Made by a program: the position numbers and the translations under genes. Positions 26,433 through 34,765 of a stretch of DNA of 64,000 nt are shown here, one piece after another. The stretch is from Burkholderia arboris (GTDB lineage: Bacteria; Pseudomonadota; Gammaproteobacteria; Burkholderiales; Burkholderiaceae), in contig NZ_CABVPX010000003.1 of the NCBI RefSeq assembly GCF_902499125.1, positions 310,001-374,000 on the forward strand, given 5' to 3'. The notes beneath the pieces were generated by a model, which saw only the letters and a list, made by a program, of their open reading frames with translations, was not told the DNA's origin and searched no databases. Within the stretch, counting starts at the first letter, position 1. The number at the start of each line of letters is the position of its first letter.

Positions 26433-27217
26433 TGCCTTTCGCCACTGTCAACGGCGTGAATCTGCATTACCGGATCGACCGTGCCGCGCGCGCCGACGCG
26501 CCGTGGCTCGTCTTCTCGAACTCGCTCGGTGCCGACCTGCAGATGTGGGCGCCGCAGATCCGTCCGCTCACGCAGCACTTCAACATCCTGCGCTACGACA
26601 CGCGCGGCCACGGCCACTCCGACGCGCCGGCCGGTTCGTACACGATCGAGCAGCTTGCCGGCGACGTGATCGGCCTGCTCGACCACGTCGGCATCGACTG
26701 CGCGCATTTCTGCGGGATCTCGATGGGCGGGCTGACGGGCGCCGCGCTCGCCGCGCGCTACCCGTCGCGCATCGTGCGTGCGGTGCTGTCGAATACCGCC
26801 GCGAAGATCGGCTCGCCGGAAGTGTGGGCGCCGCGAGCGCAGAAGGCGCGCGCCGAAGGGATGGCCGCGCTCGCCGACGCCGTGCTGCCGCGCTGGTTCA
26901 CCGATGCATTCGTCGAACGCGAGCCGCGCCTGTTCGACGCGATCCGCGATACGTTCGTGCATACCGACAAGGATGGCTATGCGGCGAACTGCGACGCGCT
27001 GAACGCGGCCGACCTGCGCGACGAAGTGAAGGGCATCACGCTGCCGGTGCTCGTCGTGACCGGCGCGAAGGACATGTCGACGCCGCCCGATCAGGGCCGC
27101 GCGCTCGCTGCCGCGATTCCCGGCGCGCTGCACATCGAATTCGACGCCGCGCATATTTCGAACATCGAGTGCACCGACGGCTTCAACCGCGCGCTGCTCG
27201 ATTTCCTCAACGCGTGA
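26432..27217 (+). CDS. pcaD: 3-Oxoadipate enol-lactonase
   Basis: A 261-residue alpha/beta hydrolase opening the enol-lactone to 3-oxoadipate. The catalytic triad is visible: Ser in GISMGGLTG (near residue 95), Asp in VTGAKDMSTP and His in FDAAHISNIE. The ATG overlaps the pcaB stop (TGATG), and GGAG lies 6 bases before it, indicating coupled translation. Confidence 0.95.
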   Translation: MPFATVNGVNLHYRIDRAARADAPWLVFSNSLGADLQMWAPQIRPLTQHFNILRYDTRGHGHSDAPAGSYTIEQLAGDVIGLLDHVGIDCAHFCGISMGGLTGAALAARYPSRIVRAVLSNTAAKIGSPEVWAPRAQKARAEGMAALADAVLPRWFTDAFVEREPRLFDAIRDTFVHTDKDGYAANCDALNAADLRDEVKGITLPVLVVTGAKDMSTPPDQGRALAAAIPGALHIEFDAAHISNIECTDGFNRALLDFLNA

Positions 27218-27221
27218 GGGC

Positions 27222-27614
27222 ATGGCGATGGACGACCAGGAACGTTACGAAGCAGGGATGAAGGTGCGCCGCGCAGTGCTCGGCGACGCGCACGTCGACC
27301 GTTCGATCGAGAACCGCACCGAGGTGACCGACGAATTCCAGAACCTGATCACGCGCTATGCATGGGGCGAGATCTGGACGCGCGACGGCCTGCCGCGCCA
27401 TACGCGCAGCCTGCTGACCATCGCGATGATGGTCGCGCTGAACCGTGGCGAGGAACTGGCGCTGCACCTGCGCGCCGCGCGCAACAACGGCGTGACGCGC
27501 GACGAGATCAAGGAAGTGCTGCTGCAAACCGCGATCTACTGCGGCGTGCCGGCTGCGAACTCCGCATTCCATCTCGCGGACAAGATTTTCAAGGAACAGG
27601 ACGAGGCCGGTTAA
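27222..27614 (+). CDS. pcaC: 4-Carboxymuconolactone decarboxylase
   Basis: A 130-residue helical protein of the CMD/AhpD fold, with the conserved core LPRHTRSLLTIAMMVALNR and TAIYCGVPAANSAFHLA. It decarboxylates 4-carboxymuconolactone to the enol-lactone used by PcaD. It begins 4 bases after pcaD; an alternative ATG at 27228 would shorten it by two residues. The pcaG/pcaH dioxygenase and pcaF thiolase are not in this window. Confidence 0.95.
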   Translation: MAMDDQERYEAGMKVRRAVLGDAHVDRSIENRTEVTDEFQNLITRYAWGEIWTRDGLPRHTRSLLTIAMMVALNRGEELALHLRAARNNGVTRDEIKEVLLQTAIYCGVPAANSAFHLADKIFKEQDEAG

Positions 27615-27841
27615 GCAACGGCTGTAGTGCGATCCTGAGCCGGGGCCTGCCGTCGATGGTTGGCGGGCCGTCGACGATGAATGAACGCGCCGGCAGAGTA
27701 TCGGCGCGCGGCGCACCGGATGGCCGGTGCGCGAACAAAGGCAAGACGCGGTTCCGAGGCCGCGTCGCTTATAAACATACTGGCTTTGCATGGGGCTGGA
27801 GCAAGCGCTGAAGCGCGAACTCCGGTCGACCGCGAAGCATG

Positions 27842-27877
27842 GGATCCAGGCAAGCGCTAAAGGGCCAACCTGGATCC
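27842..27877 (+). repeat. Inverted repeat in the pcaK leader
   Basis: Perfect nine-base arms GGATCCAGG and CCTGGATCC are separated by 18 bases and end 16 bases before the pcaK start, just ahead of its AGGAGAC ribosome site. It could be an operator or an RNA stem affecting pcaK expression. No T-run follows, so it is not a standard terminator. Confidence 0.55.
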
Positions 27878-27893
27878 ACACAGGAGACTAGCG

Positions 27894-29252
27894 ATGAATC
27901 GCACACCCGTGGTCGATGTCCAGACCTTCATCAACGAGCAGCCGTTCGGCGGCTTTCAATGGCTCGTGTTCCTCATGTGTTTCGTGATCGTGCTGCTCGA
28001 CGGTTTCGATACGGCCGCGATCGGCTTCATCGCACCGTCGCTGCTCGGCGAATGGAACCTGACCAAACCCGATCTCGCACCGGTGCTGAGCGCCGCGCTG
28101 TTCGGCCTCGCGTGCGGTGCGCTCGTGTCGGGCCCGCTGTCCGACCGGCTCGGCCGCCGCTCGTTGCTGCTCGGCTCGGTGTTCCTGTTTGGCGTTGCAT
28201 GCCTGATGTCCGCCTTTTCGAACACAATCGGACACCTGACGATCCTGCGCTTCATCACCGGCGTCGGGCTCGGCGCGGCGATGCCGAACGCGGTCACGAT
28301 GATGGGCGAGTTCTGCCCGGACAAGCGCCGCGCGACCGTGATCAACCTGATGTTCTGCGGGTTCCCGCTCGGCGCGGCGTTCGGCGGTTTCCTGGCCGCG
28401 TGGATGATTCCGCATTTCGGCTGGCGCAGCGTGCTGATGCTCGGCGGCGTGACACCGCTGCTGCTCGGCGTGCTGTTGCTGCTGAAGATGCCGGAATCGG
28501 TGCGCTTCATGGTCGCGAGCGGCCAGCAGGTGGACAAGATCCGCGCCACGCTCGCACGCATCTCGCGCGACGCGCTGAACGCCGGCTCGTTCGCGATGAC
28601 CGAAGCCGCGCCGCAGACGGGCAGCAAGGGTCTCGGCGTCGTGCTGTCGCGCTCGTACATCGTCGGCTCGGTGATGCTGTGGCTCGCGTACTTCATGGGC
28701 CTCGTGATCTTCTACGCGTCGATCAACTGGATGCCGATCCTGCTGAAGGATGCGGGCCTGACGCCGAAGAGCGCGACGCTGATCTCGGCGCTGTTCCCGC
28801 TCGGCGGCGTGGGCGCCGTGCTGTGCGGCGTGCTGATGGACCGCTTCAACGCGAACCGCGTGATCGCCGTGTGCTATGCGCTGACGGCGGTGAGCGTGTA
28901 TGCGATCGGGCAGGCGGCCGGCAACGTCGGGCTGCTCGTGCTGGTCGTGTTCGTGGCCGGCGTGCTGATGAACACCGCGCAATCGTCGATGCCGGCGCTG
29001 GCCGCTGCGTTTTATCCGACGGAAGGGCGTGGCACGGGTGTCGCGTGGATGCTCGGCGTCGGCCGCTTCGGCGGGATCGCGGGGTCGTTCCTCGTCGCCG
29101 AACTGACGCGCCGGCACTTCTCGTTCGCGGGCGTGTTCGCGACGATCGCCGTTGCGGGCTTGCTCGCGTGCATCGCGTTGCTGATCAAGCAGATGGCGCG
29201 GCCGCATGGTGTCGCGCAGCCGGCAGGCAAGATCGAGTCGCTCGGGCATTGA
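27894..29252 (+). CDS. pcaK: 4-Hydroxybenzoate/protocatechuate transporter PcaK
   Basis: A 452-residue MFS permease of the aromatic acid:H+ symporter group. The hallmark LDGFDTAAIGFIAP lies in the first helix, and GPLSDRLGRRSLL in the helix 2-3 loop; twelve hydrophobic segments are present. AGGAGAC precedes the ATG. It is 279 bases after pcaC and may have its own promoter. In the family it imports 4-hydroxybenzoate and contributes to chemotaxis toward it. Confidence 0.92.
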   Translation: MNRTPVVDVQTFINEQPFGGFQWLVFLMCFVIVLLDGFDTAAIGFIAPSLLGEWNLTKPDLAPVLSAALFGLACGALVSGPLSDRLGRRSLLLGSVFLFGVACLMSAFSNTIGHLTILRFITGVGLGAAMPNAVTMMGEFCPDKRRATVINLMFCGFPLGAAFGGFLAAWMIPHFGWRSVLMLGGVTPLLLGVLLLLKMPESVRFMVASGQQVDKIRATLARISRDALNAGSFAMTEAAPQTGSKGLGVVLSRSYIVGSVMLWLAYFMGLVIFYASINWMPILLKDAGLTPKSATLISALFPLGGVGAVLCGVLMDRFNANRVIAVCYALTAVSVYAIGQAAGNVGLLVLVVFVAGVLMNTAQSSMPALAAAFYPTEGRGTGVAWMLGVGRFGGIAGSFLVAELTRRHFSFAGVFATIAVAGLLACIALLIKQMARPHGVAQPAGKIESLGH

Positions 29253-29259
29253 GCGAAGC

Positions 29260-29286
29260 GCGGGCCGGTGCGCTGCGCCGGCCCGC
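29260..29286 (+). terminator. Hairpin after pcaK
   Basis: Arms GCGGGCCGG and CCGGCCCGC around a nine-base loop begin 7 bases after the pcaK stop. There is no T-run, so termination strength is uncertain. Confidence 0.5.
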
Positions 29287-29312
29287 CGATACGGCAGCCA
29301 TCGGGCCGCCGG

Positions 29313-29561
29313 CTATTCTTCCGCGTCGTGTTGCTTCACGAAGTTGCGCAGATACGCGCGCAGCGCGGCTTCCCGGCTGCGATGATCGGCGAGGTTCGCG
29401 GCGCCCATCTCTTCCTCTTCACCGAACATCGTCGGCGGCGCGCAGTAGGTGCCGATCTCGATGTCTTCGCGCAGCACACGAATCTCGTGCGTGAGCGGGT
29501 GATACTCGGCGATCCAGTGCATCCCCTCGATGTGTTCGCCCGCCCTCAGCAGTGGCTTCAT
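29313..29561 (-). CDS. Small conserved hypothetical protein
   Basis: An 82-residue protein starting MKPLLRAGEHIEGMHWIAEYHPLTHEI..., with GGGAGAG 6 bases before its ATG. It is acidic in the centre (FGEEEEMG) and has a C-terminal helix. No motif recognised; no signal peptide. It is separated by 110 bases from the LysE-type exporter reading in the same direction. Confidence 0.55.
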   Translation of the reverse strand: MKPLLRAGEHIEGMHWIAEYHPLTHEIRVLREDIEIGTYCAPPTMFGEEEEMGAANLADHRSREAALRAYLRNFVKQHDAEE

Positions 29562-29671
29562 CGGCACTCTCCCGGCAGCAGCGGCGCAACCGGCGAAACG
29601 GTGGCGCGCGCTCGTAACAAAAGGGTACGCCTGCATCGGGCGAATCTCAACGGGCGCGCGGTGAGCGTTCA

Positions 29672-30286
29672 CTACGCCAGCAGGTGCGCGATCAGCGGAT
29701 ACAGCGACAGGATCAGCAGTACGGCCATCGTCACGTTGAAGATGCGCAGCGCGCGGGGGTTCGACAGGAAGCGGCGCAGGCCGAGGCCGAACGCGGCCCA
29801 CAGGCAGATGCACGGGAAGCCGATCAGGATGAACACGACGGACATCCACGCGGCGTTCATCCCGTAGTCGGCGGACAGGCGGACCGTCGTCGCGGCGGTC
29901 AGCACCATCATCCAGGCCTTCGGGTTGACCCACTGGAATGCGGCGGCTTCGACGAACGTCATCGGCCGTGGCTTGGCGCCGTGCGCCTTCACTTCGCCCG
30001 ACGTGCCGATGCGCCACGCGAGGTACAGCAGATACGCGACGCTTGCGGCTTCGAGGATCGTGTACAGCAGCGGCAGGCGCTTGAACGCTTCGCCGAGGCC
30101 GAAGCCGACGCAGAGCATCAGGATCGCGACGCCGATGCTGATGCCGAACAGGTGCGGCATCGTGCGGCGGAAGCCGAAGTTGACGCCGGATGCGAGCAAC
30201 ATCGTGTTGTTCGGGCCGGGCGTGATCGATGTGACGAGCGCGAAGAGCATGCCGGCGGGCAATGCGCTCAAGGTGAGGAATTCCAT
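29672..30286 (-). CDS. LysE/RhtB family amino acid exporter
   Basis: A 204-residue membrane protein with six hydrophobic segments and the family stretch LVTSITPGPNNTMLLASGVNFGFRRT near the N terminus, followed by QWVNPKAWMMVLTA. Members export amino acids such as threonine, homoserine or cysteine; the substrate is unknown. A symmetric CTGTAC/GTACAG element sits about 57 bases upstream. This is the last high-GC gene before the accessory region. Confidence 0.87.
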   Translation of the reverse strand: MEFLTLSALPAGMLFALVTSITPGPNNTMLLASGVNFGFRRTMPHLFGISIGVAILMLCVGFGLGEAFKRLPLLYTILEAASVAYLLYLAWRIGTSGEVKAHGAKPRPMTFVEAAAFQWVNPKAWMMVLTAATTVRLSADYGMNAAWMSVVFILIGFPCICLWAAFGLGLRRFLSNPRALRIFNVTMAVLLILSLYPLIAHLLA

Positions 30287-30787
30287 CGCGGATTCTCCGT
30301 TCGGTTCGAGGCTGGGATGGAGATCAGTTTAGCGACGGTTCTCTGTACAGTACCGGTACAGTTGGATTGACGATTGCCGGTACGGGGGAGGTGGGGGCGG
30401 AAGGGCTTGTCGGCGATTGTTGTTGTCTCTCAGAAAAGATGTCCGCAGTCTCAATATGTTGTCTTTGAATAATTGGCTGCGTCTGGCACTTGAAGGGTGT
30501 GACTTGCCTCGGTTTTCAGAAGATGATCGGAGAAAATTTGCTCACATGGGATTCTGGCGCAATGTGTGATCAAGCTAGCTGCCTCATTGTTGTCGTATTG
30601 GAGGCGCTTAGTCGCCCGTTCACGTTTGAAGCTCGCCCGCGCGAACTTAGTGCAAAATCGATGCTTCGCGCGGCACGCCGAACCCGGTGTAGCATGCAGT
30701 TGCGTCCCGAGCGCTTTGCTCGGCATCACCGGGAATTGTCTGATGACATCGGCTCCCGCAATCGCGTGAATCATGTGGAGACGTGAA
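30287..30787. other. Intergenic region at the start of the low-GC accessory block
   Basis: Apart from the operator at 30343-30361, these 501 bases show no convincing gene. Open frames on both strands (30490-30786 plus, 30451-30813 minus) lack family features and ribosome sites. The GC content falls sharply near 30.4 kb. Confidence 0.45.
30343..30361. promoter_or_regulatory. Palindromic operator before the LysE-type gene
   Basis: CTGTAC and GTACAG half-sites lie 7 bases apart, with an extra GTAC between them (CTGTACAGTACCGGTACAG). Such sites are typical of MocR/GntR-type regulators that control amino-acid exporters. No such regulator gene is in the window. Confidence 0.5.
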
Positions 30788-31051
30788 GTGACCGCCACGA
30801 AGCGCTGGATCATAGAGATTCAGGACGCCCCTGATGGGAGCGGCGACGGTGTTCTGCAGCTTCCTGACGATCTCTGGAGCGAATTGTCGAGCCAGGGATG
30901 GCAAGCTGGAGACGTACTCGAGATGGATCTGGTCACTGTACCCGGTGTTGCCGGGATCCGAAATCGCTACGCGGAGTGTCGTCGAATTTCCGCGCCTGGA
31001 AAGTCAGTCTCCAATGGCTCACCGAAGAGTGAGGATGGTCATGAACGATGA
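30788..31051 (+). CDS. Small AbrB/SpoVT-like protein
   Basis: An 87-residue protein from GTG 30788 (GGAG upstream; an ATG at 30773 would add five residues). The core KRWIIEIQDAPDGSGDGVLQLPDDLWSELSSQGWQAGDVLEMDLV looks like a single AbrB-type swapped-hairpin unit: strand, LPxxLWxExGWxxGDxLE, strand. Such proteins are often antitoxin-like DNA-binding proteins. A tiny frame overlaps its end. Lower GC than the core genes. The family call is by pattern only. Confidence 0.55.
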   Translation: MTATKRWIIEIQDAPDGSGDGVLQLPDDLWSELSSQGWQAGDVLEMDLVTVPGVAGIRNRYAECRRISAPGKSVSNGSPKSEDGHER

Positions 31052-31118
31052 CTACGATGCGTGGCCTTGCGAACAAGTTGAAGCTGCACATGAGGACTAC
31101 GTCCGCGGTTTCCACTAA
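31041..31118 (+). CDS. Very small ORF overlapping the AbrB-like gene
   Basis: A 25-codon frame (MNDDYDAWPCEQVEAAHEDYVRGFH) starts at an ATG with GAGGATGG 4 bases upstream and overlaps the preceding stop by 11 bases, as in translationally coupled pairs. It is acidic and helical. It may be a real micropeptide or a truncated remnant of a larger partner gene. Confidence 0.35.
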   Translation: MNDDYDAWPCEQVEAAHEDYVRGFH

Positions 31119-31251
31119 ACGAAGGCAGATGCCGTATCCTCGCACTCGGGTGCCTCTTTGCCTGGATACTGGTTGCTTTGGGCCCGCAGCCTCAGGCCGA
31201 CTCGACTGACGACGAACGGTTGAGCTTGAACGGCGTTACTATCCGGAGTGC

Positions 31252-31647
31252 TTACCATCCAAGGATATCGGGACGATTGGTTCCGCGTCCCGTAAATCGA
31301 TTGTTTGTGAGCGTGTTGCGGATCAGGGCCGCTTCGGTGAATTCGATGCCTAAATCACACATGAGCGTGTTGTTACTTATTGTCGAACTCTGTCCGCTGG
31401 TTCGAATACATACAGGCGCCTCGATGACTGAGTTGGTCACTACGACCGACCATCCCCGGATTCCAACAGTGTCTGAGATGACGTGAACATTGTTGAAATA
31501 CACACCGCTGACGGGGCCCCTGATTATTTCGCGTCCCATCTCATCTCGCTGTTTTCCATCTGATTGTTTCTGCTGCTGTTGCTGCGCAACGGCCAAAGGA
31601 TGTGCGCTTAACAACGCGGACATCACGATCAAAAGTACGAGGCGCAT
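31252..31647 (-). CDS. Secreted beta-helix-like hypothetical protein
   Basis: A 131-residue product from the ATG at 31647: signal peptide MRLVLLIVMSALLSAHPLAVA, a glutamine run (QQQQQKQ), then short strands with N-rich turns (VYFNNVHVISDTVGIRGWSVVV..., SSTISNNTLMCDLGIEF..., IRNTLTNNRFTG), the texture of a right-handed parallel beta helix. It is too short for a full pectate-lyase-like helix. It is divergent from the XRE gene. Function unknown. Confidence 0.6.
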   Translation of the reverse strand: MRLVLLIVMSALLSAHPLAVAQQQQQKQSDGKQRDEMGREIIRGPVSGVYFNNVHVISDTVGIRGWSVVVTNSVIEAPVCIRTSGQSSTISNNTLMCDLGIEFTEAALIRNTLTNNRFTGRGTNRPDILGW

Positions 31648-31762
31648 GTAACCATCCTGCGAATGATCTGACTGCACAAGGTTCAATCAGTCCGGTTTCC
31701 TGCATCGATACGTGATGCAAAGACCGTGGATGCGAACGCATCATATCGGAACCATAGGGGCC

Positions 31763-32056
31763 ATGCCAGCCCCGCTCAAAGGCCCAGATCCAAATCAGCG
31801 ACTTGTGTCGCTGCGGGATGTGCTCGCCTTCAACGTGCGTGTTGTTCGAGTCAGAAACATGCTTAGCCAAGAGCAACTTGGATTCGCGGCCGATTTGGAT
31901 CGGACGTTCATTAGCCAAGTGGAGCGGGCACGGATTAATGTGTCGCTAGACAATATTGAGCGACTGGCGGACGCGTTGGGGGTAGCGGCTCATACCTTGC
32001 TTCAACGCCCGGATCAGTCGATCGCCGTGGATCTAGAAGCGCGGTCAAAACTGTAG
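31763..32056 (+). CDS. XRE family transcriptional regulator
   Basis: A 97-residue protein whose centre is an HTH_3 domain: LAFNVRVVRVRNMLSQEQLGFAADLDRTFISQVERARINVSLDNIERLADALGV spread over residues 15-75. Starts at 31763 or, in frame, 31712; the former begins right before the conserved part. Single-domain XRE proteins of this type regulate restriction-modification, phage or other accessory genes; its partner could be the neighbouring three-gene cluster that converges on it. Confidence 0.8.
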   Translation: MPAPLKGPDPNQRLVSLRDVLAFNVRVVRVRNMLSQEQLGFAADLDRTFISQVERARINVSLDNIERLADALGVAAHTLLQRPDQSIAVDLEARSKL

Positions 32057-32247
32057 TTGTCTTGCCGGTACCTCGTTCGAAGGCCGACGGACAAGCTACC
32101 GCGATGGTCGCGGTAAGGCCTTAGAGGGCAGAGCCGGAGTCTGGCAATACTGTTGGCCGCCGAACGACTTATCAGTAAGTCTCTGCTTAGCGTTCACCGG
32201 CGGCCTTGAGATGAGCTTTATATCTGGAGAGTGGGAGAAATCTGACG

Positions 32248-33402
32248 CTAGCGAGACGCCTCTGCGATAGCGTTTATCCACGGCCTAACCCATTCGCCAT
32301 TATTAAGTCGGTCATACAATTGTATCTCCGATTTTTCAATTTCCCCCCAATTCTTGTCCGCTGCTCGGAGTAACTTTAGAGCTAAATTTGGATCCTGACC
32401 AATGGTTTGCTCCATCTCCTGGAACCAGTAAAGATACTGCCTCCAACCGATGGCAACCCAAGCGGTGCCAGACTTTGCATCGAGAATTTTCAAGATCTCG
32501 GCAGAATGTGGATTGCTTGAAGCGGCCTGGCGATCGATTATCTTGGCATTCAAAAGGAGTTGTACATCTGGCTCCCGAAGCCATGTTATCAAACCATCGT
32601 CAGTCCAGTATGGTACAACTTTTCCGCCATCCGTCGCATCGTCCCATCTTCCCGGAACAAAGCGTCGAAGATTGAAGAATTTCCCGGTTGCCAGATCCGT
32701 GGCACCCGCGTGTTTCCATAAAATTCCGTCCAGCCCGCTGAAGCCAACAATAATTTTTGTGCCGGCATTTTCGAGCAACCTAATAAGCTTTATGGCGTTT
32801 GCAAGCGACTCGTAATCAGTGCGTTGCTGCCGTGGTTTGAGATCATCTAGAAATATCAAATAGGCACGGGAAACTTTCGTTCGTGTTAAGACCGTGGCGA
32901 TGCGCTGGGGGGAATTTTCCTCTGCCAATGTTTTAATGTCGACAATTGCAGTTAGGAGTATTTCTAGCTTGGAGTCGTGTGCAATTGGATGTAGTTGGTT
33001 TGTTATGTCGACAACCTGACTATAATATGCGTCATCAAAAACACGTGGCAGCATAGCAGGAGAGCAGATGGCCGTGGCGCCGATCTGATGGGCACATTTT
33101 ATGAGTGCTTCGCCGCGCTGAACCCACCATGCGACTTTGCTCAAATCGGCGGAATCGAAGTCGTTGGGGAAGTATGGCCAGGATGCAAGTTTGCCGCGAT
33201 CGCTTCGTGGTTTGTAGAGTTGCGGATCGAGAATGATATCGATCAGGTCGCGGGTAAAACCCAACTGACCTAGTCGATCCGATACTTCGGCTGGGGAATT
33301 ATTGACGGGGCTCAGAATTAGGCCGCGGTATTTTTGCAATTCCGGTCTATCGATTAGATTCCATGAATCATGGCCCATTTGATGGTATACGCCCATTTCC
33401 AC
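32248..33402 (-). CDS. Unrecognised protein, third gene of nuclease-kinase cluster
   Basis: A 384-residue soluble protein without a family I recognise. Regular alternation of hydrophobic strands and amphipathic helices (YRGLILSP, ATAICSPAML, LEILLTAIVDI, AYLIFLDDLKP, KIIVGFSGLDGILW, GTAWVAIGWRQYL) suggests a TIM-barrel-like alpha/beta fold, and DDLKPRQQRTDYE and GFSGLDG are candidate active-site segments. It may resemble the tRNA-guanine transglycosylase/DpdA group, but this is a weak guess. Its ATG overlaps the kinase end by 35 bases, so the two are co-translated. GC content is well below the chromosome average. Confidence 0.6.
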   Translation of the reverse strand: MEMGVYHQMGHDSWNLIDRPELQKYRGLILSPVNNSPAEVSDRLGQLGFTRDLIDIILDPQLYKPRSDRGKLASWPYFPNDFDSADLSKVAWWVQRGEALIKCAHQIGATAICSPAMLPRVFDDAYYSQVVDITNQLHPIAHDSKLEILLTAIVDIKTLAEENSPQRIATVLTRTKVSRAYLIFLDDLKPRQQRTDYESLANAIKLIRLLENAGTKIIVGFSGLDGILWKHAGATDLATGKFFNLRRFVPGRWDDATDGGKVVPYWTDDGLITWLREPDVQLLLNAKIIDRQAASSNPHSAEILKILDAKSGTAWVAIGWRQYLYWFQEMEQTIGQDPNLALKLLRAADKNWGEIEKSEIQLYDRLNNGEWVRPWINAIAEASR

Positions 33403-34243
33403 TCCCCGATAGAGCGTTGATGAAATCAGACGGCCAACGATACCTTGAAATCGGCCAAGGTTGCAAGGCGCGAATGAGCGCAGCCAACCCGATATTTGTC
33501 AGGTCGTGCGCGGTACGATCGGGAATATTTTTGTATTCGGCGACGGACTGAACAGTCTCTTGTCTAGTCATGCCGGGACAGAAGTATGGATGATAATTAA
33601 GTGCACACTCTGCCAGAACTACAGCAAGTCCAAACTGGTCTGTCCGCCAATCGATGGCAGCCTTATTATTGTTGAGTTGCTCAGGAGCAGAATAAAAAGG
33701 TGTGCCCGGGCCTTGAAAGATAAAATCTTCAGTCAAGGATGACGCGTCAAGCATTCGGACGAGTCCGAAATCTGTCAGAACAGGCTCGTTTGAGGATCTG
33801 AACAAGATATTTGCTGGTTTAATATCTCGATGGACCAAATTCTTTGAATCCAGATGCGCAAGGGCATCGGCAAGCGTAAGCGCGGTGGATCGGATTTCAT
33901 CGAGCGATATCGCTCCGATCCGTTGACGTGCACTCAATGTCCCGCCGGGTAGGTATTCCTCGGTGGTTACCCAGTAAACGGTGTCGACTTCCTTATACGG
34001 AAAACAGTCGAATATCTTCGTGATGGCTGAGTGATTGCATTCGCGAAGTGCTGCGACTTCTCGCTCGAACCGCGGTTGTAAGCCTTCCGAGATTGTCGAA
34101 ATTTTGAGTGCAAGCTGTTGTCCAGCTTTCTCTATCAGGAAGACCTGCTTAAATGCTCCACTGCCTAGTGGTTCAACGAAGGTGGCATCAATTGTGACAC
34201 ACAGCCTCCTGGCGACGTCTGCGAGATCTGCCGTGTTGTTCAT
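33368..34243 (-). CDS. Hanks-type Ser/Thr protein kinase
   Basis: A 291-residue protein that is almost entirely a kinase domain and appears catalytically complete: P-loop GSGAFKQVF (27-35), K47 in LALKIS, HRDIKPANIL, TDFGL and GTPFYSAPEQ. No membrane segment or sensor domain follows, so it is cytosolic. It lies between a nuclease-like gene (overlap 56 bases) and an unknown gene (overlap 35 bases), which implies that phosphorylation of, or sensing by, one of these partners is its role. Stand-alone kinases of this kind occur in antiphage systems (for example Stk2, and PglW of BREX), but the present combination is different. Confidence 0.85.
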   Translation of the reverse strand: MNNTADLADVARRLCVTIDATFVEPLGSGAFKQVFLIEKAGQQLALKISTISEGLQPRFEREVAALRECNHSAITKIFDCFPYKEVDTVYWVTTEEYLPGGTLSARQRIGAISLDEIRSTALTLADALAHLDSKNLVHRDIKPANILFRSSNEPVLTDFGLVRMLDASSLTEDFIFQGPGTPFYSAPEQLNNNKAAIDWRTDQFGLAVVLAECALNYHPYFCPGMTRQETVQSVAEYKNIPDRTAHDLTNIGLAALIRALQPWPISRYRWPSDFINALSGSGNGRIPSNGP

Positions 34244-34694
34244 TGGCTATTTGATCGAAATGATTTTGAGCCTTTTGATGCAAGTACGGCAGTAATGGGT
34301 CGCAATCGCGGGGCTCGATGAGAACCTTTATACCATCAATCGCAACGACACAAAGGCCAATTTTATAGGTTGAGAAGATCTCAGGGTGCGCGAGCGCCCG
34401 CTGCGCAGCTCGTTCAGGCATCACAACGTAGGCATGCCGTGCATACATGGTGTTTCGGTACGCCTGATGAGTTGCGCGTCTCCAGTCTGACAGTTTTGCT
34501 TCAAATGCAACGAGATCACCATTCTCGGTTCGGACAAGAACGTCAGTGAAGCCAGATTTGTAATCCCATTCTGTCGTCGAAAGAACCGTGCCCCACGGTG
34601 ATTGACCATTTTCAATGGTCTTGAGAAATGTTTGCACTAGGTCCGCTTCCGATGCGAAGCGAGGAATGTTATCGGCGCTCCTGGTAGCACACAT
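34188..34694 (-). CDS. PD-(D/E)XK nuclease-like protein, first gene of cluster
   Basis: A 168-residue protein with the restriction-endonuclease fold pattern: E16 in a first helix, D51 in GFTDVLV, then E65-x-K67 in LVAFEAKLSDW, followed by a helix with Q77AY. All catalytic positions are present, so it is probably an active Mg-dependent nuclease or a substrate-binding relative. It starts with ATG at 34694 and its end overlaps the kinase start by 56 bases. Upstream is a divergent small gene; the 71-base gap must hold both promoters. Confidence 0.7.
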   Translation of the reverse strand: MCATRSADNIPRFASEADLVQTFLKTIENGQSPWGTVLSTTEWDYKSGFTDVLVRTENGDLVAFEAKLSDWRRATHQAYRNTMYARHAYVVMPERAAQRALAHPEIFSTYKIGLCVVAIDGIKVLIEPRDCDPLLPYLHQKAQNHFDQIANEQHGRSRRRRQEAVCHN

Positions 34695-34765
34695 GATCGG
34701 AGTTGCAATCCTATTTAAATATGATTAAATTCCACAGAAGTGTAGCCTGATCTCAAGGAAATGTC

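Noticed and set aside
27888..29249. Minus-strand open frame of 453 codons opposite pcaK
   Set aside because: High-GC shadow in a complementary frame with biased composition; the plus strand encodes a complete transporter.
30451..30813. 120-codon minus-strand frame at the start of the accessory block
   Set aside because: No ribosome site, no family features, and it overlaps the better supported AbrB-like gene.
32248..33402. Firm assignment of the third cluster gene to the DpdA/tRNA-guanine transglycosylase family
   Set aside because: The alternating alpha/beta pattern is suggestive, but I cannot identify the zinc or catalytic motifs of that family.
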